Assembly (NCBI GenBank): GCA_950097015.1 | Contig: CATNEN010000001.1 | Span: forward strand, 13,785,501 to 13,849,500 | Source: Macrostomum hystrix | Lineage: Eukaryota > Platyhelminthes > Macrostomidae | Direction: 5' to 3' | Length of the DNA: 64,000 bases | In this document: one piece after another, positions 46,501-55,500 of the stretch | How positions within the stretch are numbered: position 1 is the stretch's first letter | Layout of the letters: each line of letters starts with the position of its first letter | Translations under genes and position numbers: made by a program | The notes under the pieces: model-generated | The model's input: only the letters and a program-made list of their open reading frames with translations | Databases searched by the model: none | What the model was told of the DNA's origin: nothing

Positions 46501-49500
46501 CCTCGGAGAGTGGATTCGTGGCTTGTCATTGAATTCACGCCTTTCAGGGCCAACCTCCAAGGCACAGTGAGAGTGTACACTGCCTGACGATGAGAAAGTC
46601 AGGGCAGATGTACACACCTGTGTGAGTGTGTGCTCACGAATCAGCGGAATGTGCAGTATTGCCTCCTCGCTGGCTGCAGGTCTACTGTCACCAAAAGGTG
46701 TGTTATTGCCAGCAGCCCTCCAGCAAAAAGTAATGTTTTAAGCCATAGACTGTCAAGGCGTTCATTGATCGACCTCAAATGTCCCTTCGAAATTATACAG
46801 TCCAAAAAACTACCTACTCATACTTGTACATCACGCGAAAAACATATTCGACTGGTTGGTTAATGAAATATGAGCACATCACGTCTGAGATGGAGCAGTG
46901 AACTGACTGTGAGCTCACAGAGAAACACTGTTTGCAATCAGCTGTCGACTGTCTTCATCCATTTCATTCTCGTCGGTCCATTTGTTCAGCCCACTCACTA
47001 ACGGACTGCGATCAAAGCAGGCAGCTCCGTTTAGTTCGAAACTGTCAGCCTCCTGCAGATCGTCCAACGGTATTTCTAGCAGGTCTTGTCGGACGCGCCT
47101 TCTCGACGCCAGTTTCAATGCTTGCGATGACGAGGCCAGTAGTCTAGCTGCCACGGTGGCGTCGTTAGTCACAGCGGCAGCAACGGTGCCGGCAGCTGTG
47201 ACAGCGGCGTCCGTGGCACCACCGATAGCGCCGGAGCCGGCCCGGTTGAGCCTTCGCTGCAGGCCGAACATCATGTTGCGGTAGCTGCTGCGGACCTCTC
47301 GCATTCGAGTGTACAGAATAATAGGGCTGGCCACAGTGAAGCTCACTGACAAAGCGTACAGGTAGGGCTGGACGTACATGATAAAGGAGACTTCGTTCTG
47401 AAGTATTTCCGTTTTAGTGTGCAGCACAATCTGCAGCAGCATGAACAGTTCGCCAAGTAGACTCGGCAGCATGGTTAGCACAAAGGCCAGCAGCAGCAGA
47501 AAGATCGTCCAAGCGCCTCGACGTCGCCTCGCAGTTGCCCGACTCTGGCCGCATGTTGGACGCAGAATGCGTCGACAGATGAGAGCCAGGCAGGTGCTAA
47601 TCACTAGCAAGCATACGGCTGTAACTACCGTCTGCGTGGCGTGTCCCATGTACCTGGTCAGGTGCAGCATAGTCACATTGTTGGAGCCCATCTTCAGTGG
47701 CGAATGCGGAGCCGGTGGCAGCGCCGGTATCAGCAACCGCGGCATAACGGTGGCCCGCACAATAAACGCAGAGGTTCGCGTGTGACGCATCTGGTACTGA
47801 AGGTCGTGCGTCAGTTTCCTTCCAGCATTTCCAATCAGGCCTTCCGTTTGGAATTGACGCTCGCTGCTCTGACACAGGGTGGGGGCTGTACTTGGCTTCG
47901 CATTGTCATCACCGGACATTGCCAGGTTGATCAGCACGGATAGGAAGCCTAGGCAGAGGCCGAGTATCCAGGTCCCTGCAATGCTGACCTTGGTGATCCT
48001 AGTTGAATAGATCTGATAGCGCATGCTGTGATTGACGGTGAGGTAGAGGTCCATGCTTAGACTGCACAGGCCCAGCATGATGAGAATGGTGCCGCTGTTC
48101 CGCGCGGCTTCAATCAGCATGTCCGTCCAGTTGAGGCAGAACTGGTTTAAGTCGGGTCGATGGATAGTGTTCACCAGCATGATGGTCGCACCGATGGCCG
48201 CCAGCAGGTTGGCAGCGGTGATGCTCACCAACAGTCGCGTCCGATTCGTCAGTTTCCGCTTGCCCCAGCTGCACAGCGTCACCATGGTAACAGCGTTGAT
48301 GGCCAAGCCGAGCATTGTGGCCACGAGTTCAATGATTTTTTCGGTGCTGAATAGCAGCATTCTCTCACAGCAATTGGTTAGATTGACGGCTCAGGCGGAA
48401 GCTGGGCTGCCGTAGTCTGCAATCAAAAGGATAACTAGCTGTTCTCACGCTCTAGTTCTCAGCTTTATTAAATAAGTACTCGTACTTCTATCAAAGACTC
48501 GGTGCAGATCTAAATGTGCGGTGATCGATTTTATTCATCATTGGCAATAATAACTGGGCACTCCCGGATTTTACGCACCCTACATAGTCGCTAAACCCTC
48601 ACGCCTTGTTCAACTTTTTCAAGTTGGTTTGGAGTTCGACAATTCAAACTAGTGAATTGCGTGGGTGTTCAGTCACGCAATTGTCCAACTTCCTTCCTTG
48701 TGTAGCCTCTGAAACTAGCGAACTGTATTTGAGACAGCTGCCTATTAGAAGCAGCAAGTTTCCATGAACATATTGGGTTTAATTAATTGAGTTAATTGTT
48801 TGGCTGAGATTTCTCCCATTTGTTTGGAGAGCTTCCGTTTCTCCTCTACCCAACACCGCTAATTCCTTACCGAAGCGGATTTGCCACTGAAAAAGTGCAT
48901 CGGTACTTCGAATATATTTTACAATTCACATTTTTATTCTCCAGGTAAGTCAGGGAACCTATTTTCATAAAATGCTGGTTTCGATGTTAAGCGATGTTGC
49001 AAATTAACAGGCAAGCAAACAAGCATGTCTGGATGATTATGATGATTTGCCGATGAAAGCGAATCTAAGGACACAGAAAAGATTAGGAATTCAAGCATTA
49101 ATGATTTATTTTTGTCTACCTGTACCTAGCTGTTAATCTGTAATCTACGTGTCTGTCAAGGTCATTAATTATCGCATGATAGGCTTGTCTGACGGGCATT
49201 ATTAGATACGATATTTGGTATAGGGAGGCACAACTTGCTTTCCAACTATTAGCAACAGCTTGCTAGGAACCCGCATAAGCCTACAGCAGCGGTGAGAGAG
49301 CAGTTAGTCAAACAGCCAGCGAACTGAAAGGTTAGATCGTAGTCAGGAAGGAAGATGATAGTCAGGAAGGGAGATGGTAGTCAGGAAGGGAGATGGTAGT
49401 CAGGAAGGGAGATGGTAGTCAGGAAGGGAGATGGTAGTCAAGAAGGGAGATGGTAGTCAGGAAGGGAGATGGAAGTCAGGAAGGGAGATGGTAGTCAGGA

Positions 49501-52500
49501 AGGGAGATGGTAGTCAGGAAGGGAGATGGTAGTCAAGAAGGGAGATGGTAGTCAGGAAGGGAGATGGTAGTCAGGAAGGGAGATGATGGACAGAAAGGGA
49601 AATGATGGACAGGAAGGGAGATGGTAGTCAAGAAGGGAGATGGTAGTCAGGAAGGGAGATGGTAGTCAGGAAGGGAGATGGTAGTCAGGAAGGGAGATGG
49701 TAGTCAGGAAGGGAGATGGTAGTCAGGAAGGGAGATGGTAGTCAGGAAGGGAGATGATAGTCAGGAAGGGAGATGGTAGTCAGGAAGGGAGATGGTAGTC
49801 AGGAAGGGAGATGATGGACAGAAAGGGAAATGATGGACAGGAAGGGAGATGGTAGTCAAGAAGGGAGATGGTAGTCAGGAAGGGAGATGGTAGTCAGGAA
49901 GGGAGATGGTAGTCAGGAAGGGAGATGGTAGTCAGGAAGGGAGATGGTAGTCAGGAAGGGAGATGGTAGTCAGGAAGGGAGATGGTAGTCAGGAAGGGAG
50001 ATGGTAGTCAGGAAGGGAGATGGTAGTCAGGAAGGGAGATGGAAGTCAGGAAGGGAGATGGTAGTCAGGAAGGGAGATGGTAGTCAGGAAGGGAGATGGT
50101 AGTCAGGAAGGGAGATGGTAGTCAGGAAAAGAGATGGTAGTCAGGAAGGGAGATGGTAGTCAGGAAGGGAGATGGTAGTCAGGAAGGGAGATGGTAGTCA
50201 GGAAGGGAGATGGTAGTCAGGAAGGGAGATGGTAGTCAGGAAGGGAGATGGTAGTCAGGAAGGGAGATGGAAGTCAGGAAGGGAGATGGTAGTCAGGAAG
50301 GGAGATGGTAGTCAGGAAGGGAGATGGTAGTCAGGAAGGGAGATGGTAGTCAGGAAAAGAGATGGTAGTCAGGAAGGGAGATGGTAGTCAGGAAGGGAGA
50401 TGGTAGTCAGGAAGGGAGATGGTAGTCAGGAAGGGAGATGGTAGTCAGGAAGGGAGATGGTAGTCAGGAAAAGAGATGGTAGTCAGGAAGGGAGATGGTA
50501 GTCAGGAAGGGAGATGGTAGTCAGGAAGGGAGATGGTAGTCAGGAAGGGAGATGGTAGTCAGGAAGGGAGATGGTAGTCAGGAAGGGAGATGGTAGTCAG
50601 GAAGGGAGATGGTAGTCAGGAAGGGAGAAACTTACCTTATCATTAACAGATGAGCCAAGCGGGATCTTATTGCCGAAGTGAAGTAAATTAAATTTATCAG
50701 TCGGGCAGAAATTCAGTTGCCGGTGCAAACCAGTTTATTTAATAAGCTTGCTATTCCTGGCTGTAGCTGCTGCTCTAGCTTCATCTACTATAGACTCAAT
50801 AGTTTCCATATGATGCAGCCAAGTGATTTCATTGGCTGCCGACTGACTGCCTAAACAGCAAATCGCTTGCTTCTTTCAGTCAGTCAGTCAGTCAGTCAGT
50901 CAGTCAGTCAGTCAGTCAGTCAGTCAGTCAGTCAGTCAGTCAGTCAGTCAGTCAGTCAGTCAGTCAGTCAGTCAGTCAGTCAGTCAGTCAGTCAGTCAGT
51001 CAGTCAGTCAGTCAGTCAGCCAGTCAGTCAGTCAGTCAGTCAGTCAGTCAGTCAGTCAGTCAGTCAGTCAGTCAGTCAGTCAGTCAGTCAGTCAGTCAGT
51101 CAGTCAGTCAGTCAGTCAGTCAGTCAGTCAGTCAGTCAGTCAGTCAGTCAGTCAGTCAGTCAGTCAGTCAGTCAGTCAGTCAGTCAGTCAGTCAGTCAGT
51201 CAGTCAGTCAGTCAGTCAGTCAGTCAGTCAGTCAGTCAGTCAGTCAGTCAGTCAGTCAGTCAGTCAGTCAGTCAGTCAGTCAGTCAGTCAGTCAGTCAGT
51301 CAGTCAGTCAGTCAGTCAGTCAGTCAGTCAGTCAGTCAGTCAGTCAGTCAGTCAGTCAGTCAGTCAGTCAGTCAGTCAGTCAGTCAGCCTAACAGTTCTG
51401 CTTAACAAAGGCTTTAAAATTCAAATTAAAAAAGCAAGTTAAGAGCTCCATTTAAAGGAACCGGTCCATTTGAAACAATTTCATTGATTAGTTAAATGAG
51501 CTTGTGTCTGTCGCTGGGATTCGGTAAAAATGCTTTATTCAATTCCGACAGTGTCAGGTTCAGTTCTGTCTCTGTGTTAGTGCAGTGTTCTTGTGCAGTC
51601 CGTTATCTATCAAGCAGATGTACTTTTAGCCTTTTATTGCCGCTACTTATTGCTAACAGTGGCTTAGATCAGAGTGAATGCAGATGCATGAAATCGCGAA
51701 ATCAGAACACTGCAGCATCGCAGATTAGTTAGACTAAGCTGCTTAACTATTTAATAAGACTCTGGTTGGTTTAGTGATTGGTCAAGTATTTGAGTGCCGC
51801 TTGTGTCAGATAATCAGTGACTGACGCCTTGCTGTCCATGAATATAGCTGTCAGATTTGAAACAAAGATCAGTTGGGCAAACTAGCTCTGACGACAGGTA
51901 GAAATACACGGAGACCAGTTTGATTTGATGAGAAAACTGTGTACTCTACAAGGTGGAAAAAAATATAGGGAAGCATGATGATATTGGAGGCAGACGGTAG
52001 CTTTGCTGATGGGTAGGCTGGAGTATAGAAGGTGAATAAGAAAGTAGACACTATAGATTTAAAAGTAGACAATGTAGATAAAAGAAAAATGGTAGACATG
52101 GGAGTACATAAAGCAGACAGGAGGTTAGATAAAGTAGACAGAACAGTAGATAAAGTAGACAGGGGAGTAGATAAATTAGACAGGAAAGTAGATAAAGTAG
52201 ACAGAACAGAAGATAAAGTAGACAGTACAGTAGATAAAGTAGACAGGAGAGTAGATAAAGTAGACAGGAGAGAAGATAAAGTAGACAGAACAGTAGATAA
52301 AGTAGACAGGAGAGTAGATAAAGTAGACAGTACAGTAGATAAAGTAGACAGGGGAGTAGATAAATTAGACAGGAAAGTAGATAAAGTAGACAGGAAAGTA
52401 GATAAAGTAGACAGAACAGAAGATAAAGTAGACAGTACAGTAGATAAAGTAGACAGGAGAGTAGATAAAGTAGACAGGAGAGAAGATAAAGTAGACAGAA

Positions 52501-55500
52501 CAGTAGATAAAGTAGACAGGAGAGTAGATAAAGTAGACAGGAGAGTAGATAAAGTAGACAGGGGAGTAGATAAATTAGACAGGAGAATAGATAAAGTAGA
52601 CAGGAAAGTAGATAAAGTAGACAGAACAGAAGATAAAGTAGACAGTACAGTAGATAAAGTAGACAGGAGAGTAGATAAAGTAGACAGTACAGTAGATAAA
52701 GTAGACAGAACAGTAGATAAAGTAGACAGGAGAGTAGATAAAGTAGACAGGAGAGTAGATAAAGTAGACAGGGGAGTAGATAAATTAGACAGGAGAATAG
52801 ATAAAGTAGACAGGAAAGTAGATAAAGTAGACAGAACAGAAGATAAAGTAGACAGTACAGTAGATAAAGTAGACAGGAGAGTAGATAAAGTAGACAGGAG
52901 AGAAGATAAAGTAGACAGAACAGTAGATAAAGTAGACAGAACAGTAGATAAAGTAGACAGAACAGTAGATAAAGTAGACAGGAGAGTAGATAAAGTAGAC
53001 AGGAAAGTAGATAAAGTAGACAGGAGATTAGATAAAGTAGACAGGAAAGTAGATGAAGTAGACAGGAGATTAGATAAAGTAGACAGGAAAGTAGATAAAG
53101 TAGACAGGAGAGTAGATAAAGTAGACAGGAGAGAAGATAAAGTAGACAGGAGAGTAGATAAAGTAGACAGGAGAGTAGATAAAGTAGACAGGAGAGTAGA
53201 TAAAGTAGACAGGAAAGTAGATAAAGTAGACAGGAGATTAGAAAAGATAGACAAGGAAGTAGAAAGCCCTGATACAAGAGTAGACAAGGTTGACAGGAGA
53301 GTGGATCAGGTAGAAAAAATACGATATTGCATAATTACAAAATAGGATAATGGTGGGAGTAGACGGTAAAAACACAATCCAAGAAAATTCTCCTCTTAAA
53401 AGACACAAAGTGAGAGAACTGCAATTCTTCCTGCGCCATGATTATCACGCGCGCATCGCTAAGTTAAATATTTATACAGTTTGAAATACAAATATTTATG
53501 CACTTAGAACCTGGTTGTTGTCTCGTCTAGTCTCCGTGAAATATTTCATTATTGGTTTATTGGTTCGTGAAATTAACCGCAGCGAGTTTTAAATTGCTAT
53601 TTATATTTAGAACACGAGTATCATATAGATTTACGCAAAGACTGAGATGTCTGAGAAGTGCAAAGAATTCCAACAGTGACCTGTACTGTGTTCTGCAGTC
53701 TGTCTTTTTCATCCTCCATTGCCGGGCAGACCCGAAGTGCTCTCGCACTTATAAATGCTTTGCTCGGGTCTGGTTGCAATATTATTATTCCCCGATCCAG
53801 ATGGAGTTTTTGTTATCTTGCAGCAGCAGCATTTGGGACTTCGTCTAAAACATTTTTCATTTGCCCAATTTCAGGCTCCCACTCTGAGCCAGTAAAATTC
53901 GCGGTCGAATCGCTACCGAGCGGTTATTCTGGTCAGAGCTATCTGCTGAGAAGGGTTACTGCTTCTCAGAACAGCACGAGCTCACCCATACTGCTGTGCC
54001 AGATGGCCCTAGGTCGCCAGCCAATCAGCGCGGCCGGAGAAATCGATACTCCCTATGAGTCATCAGGCCAGCCAATCAGCGCGGCCGGAGAAATCGATAC
54101 TCCTTATGAGTCATCAGGCCAGCCAATCAGCGCGGCCGGAGAAATCGATACTCCCCACGCGTCTTTAATCCAGCCAATCAGAGCCATTCCTGCGCCTGAA
54201 GATCTTCCAACCCAGGAAGCGTTTCTCGTCGCTCAACTGTCCAATCAGCTTGATCCGGCTCAGCGCCGGTACATCAGTGGCCGCCTAATCGAAGCCCGCA
54301 ACTCGCCTATCGAACTCAGACCGTGCAGACCCACCGAGTTTTTCCGACTCAAAGCAGCTCAGGAACCGGCGGTGCAATTTTGGATTCGATTGAAACCGGA
54401 ATTCAAACCGGCCTTTTCATCCACAGAGATTCCGAACTGTTCGCAGCCACTTGTTGCACAAATTCTCACAGCATTCCTCAGCGACAAGGGCCTACTTCGA
54501 GGCGGCGAGGTGACTCAACCGAATGAGCAGTTTTCTAAGAAAGCCTCTCTGGATCATCGACTCGTTTTCGAAGGAGCCGCTGATCCGTTCGCTTGGAAAC
54601 TGTATCAGGCGCGATGCCTGAGGTCTGGTGAGTAACATTCTCATGCCAATTAGCTTTCAGTTGGGAGTGTATCTTCCTATTCTGTTCTACTTGAAGTTTA
54701 TCTGGCCCTGAGCCTCGACTTTTCAACAAATTAAAACTGGCTTATCGCTTTTATTACCTTTATACGAGGGGTACTTCGCTATCTTACTTCATTAGATTTT
54801 TGCTAACCTTTTCTGCAAATATTATCCATATTTTCCTCTTTCGAATAAGCCTTCCCTCCTTATCCAATCTACCTTCTCTCCTTATCCAATCTACCTTCCC
54901 TCCTTATCCAATCTACCTTCTCTCCTTATCCAATCTACCTTCTCTCCTTATCCAATCTACCTTCTCTCCTTATCCAATCTACCTTCTCTCCTTATCCAAT
55001 CTACCTTCTCTCCTTATCCAATCTACCTTCTCTCCTTATCCAATCTACCTTCTCTCCTTATCCAATCTACCTTCTCTCCTTATCCAATCTACCTTCTCTC
55101 CTTATCCAATCTCCCTTCTCTACTTGTACAATCTACCTTCCCTCCTCATCCAATCTACCTTCTCTCCTTATCCAATCTACCTTCTCTCCTTATCCAATCT
55201 ACCTTCCCTCCTTATCCAATCTACCTTCTCTCCTTATCCAATCTCCCTTCTCTACTTGTACAATCTACCTTCTCTCCTTATCCAATCTACCTTCTCTCCT
55301 TATCCAATCTACCTTCTCTCCTTATCCAATCTACCTTCTCTCCTTATCCAATCTAACTTCTCTCCTTATCCAATCTACCTTCTCTCCTTATCCAATCTAC
55401 CTTCTCTCCTTATCCAATCTACCTTCTCTCCTTATCCAATCTACCTTCTCTCCTTATCCAATCTACCTTCTCTCCTTATCCAATCTACCTTCTCTCCTTA

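Noticed and set aside
51869-53345. Overlapping frames on both strands of the 21-bp array (VDKVDR and LSTLSTLL repeats)
   Set aside because: Repeat artefact inside intron 2 of the thioesterase paralogue, open on both strands.
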